Positions 6,481-6,605 of a stretch of DNA of 6,605 nucleotides are shown one piece after another. Every line of letters starts with the position of its first letter. Position 1 is the stretch's first letter. Position numbers and translations under genes: made by a program. Source of the stretch: an uncultured Bacteroidales bacterium (GTDB lineage Bacteria; Bacteroidota; Bacteroidia; Bacteroidales; Bacteroidaceae); contig CAMBWV010000059.1 in the NCBI GenBank assembly GCA_945871755.1, positions 1 through 6,605 of the forward strand, given 5' to 3'. The notes below the pieces were generated by a model that saw only the letters and a list, made by a program, of their open reading frames with translations, was not told the DNA's origin and ran no database searches.

Positions 6481-6542
6481 AAAGCGGAAACCCCTTCTCA
6501 GGCCTTAAAAGCACGGGAAACCCCTCGTTTCCTCGGTTTTTT

Positions 6543-6605
6543 CCAAGGTAGTAACGTGAAAGTACCGCACCTTGCAAGGTGTGAGTACGGAGTTTGTTCT
6601 CATTG
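6543..6605 (-). repeat. Modular intergenic repeat, inverted copy of the left-end repeat
   Basis: Read on the minus strand this is CAATGAGAACAAACTCC, then CACCTTGCAAGGTG (perfect 14-base palindrome, 6568-6581), then CGGTACTTTCACGTTACT (6550-6567, exact match to bases 1-18) and ACCTTGG. It matches the two units at 1-83 in reverse orientation and runs off the window. The rest of the gene-free stretch 6284-6605 holds the operon leader, the promoter and a quasi-palindrome; the region 6481-6542 has only a weak 6-base-pair hairpin. Confidence 0.75.

Noticed and set aside
6290..6508. 72-codon plus-strand frame upstream of the debranching enzyme
   Set aside because: It runs through the operon promoter and leader, is rich in Lys/Pro/Phe from A/T tracts, and has no start context or family likeness.
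6515..6542. Plus-strand terminator (6-base-pair stem 6516-6521 with 6527-6532, then a T-run)
   Set aside because: The stem is short, the T-run is offset by several bases, and no plus-strand gene lies upstream that would need it.

Overview
The window looks like chromosomal DNA from a Bacteroidales bacterium, most likely Prevotella or a close relative. The evidence is protein content (a glycogen debranching enzyme, a glycogen-synthase-like glycosyltransferase and a GH57 alpha-amylase-like protein in one row), the lack of Shine-Dalgarno sequences before the genes, a promoter that fits the Bacteroides-type consensus (TTTG, 19-base spacer, TAnnTTTG), and a lipoprotein with an acidic stretch right after its lipid-anchored cysteine. 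GC content by eye is near 50 percent. The genus is inference.

All four intact genes are on the minus strand. Reading in the direction of transcription (right to left): a repeat-bearing leader with a good promoter (6402-6432); the debranching enzyme (6283-4328); a 161-base gap with a strong hairpin; a GT-B glycosyltransferase (4166-2883); after only 25 bases the GH57-like protein (2857-1397); a rho-independent terminator (1344-1386); then a separate small lipoprotein gene (1147-614) of unknown function. The first three form a polyglucan (glycogen) metabolism operon: the transferase extends alpha-1,4 chains, the debranching enzyme removes alpha-1,6 branch points, and the GH57-like protein is a partner whose two expected catalytic residues both appear replaced.

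The left 613 bases are a mobile-element and repeat graveyard. They hold the C-terminal remnant of an IS66-family transposase on the plus strand (175-365), with its own terminator, flanked by short direct repeats that all end in TTAC, and then a long hairpin (477-518) that can end transcription from either side. The two ends of the window carry the same modular repeat in opposite orientation (1-83 plus; 6543-6605 minus), including an exact 18-base inverted match. This fits either a dispersed intergenic repeat family or a contig that broke at repeats.

No RNA genes, CRISPR arrays or defence systems were seen. The operon itself is a familiar Bacteroidales arrangement. The points most worth a second look are the altered GH57 active site with its lysine/alanine/proline tail, the repeat family, and the structured gap inside the operon.
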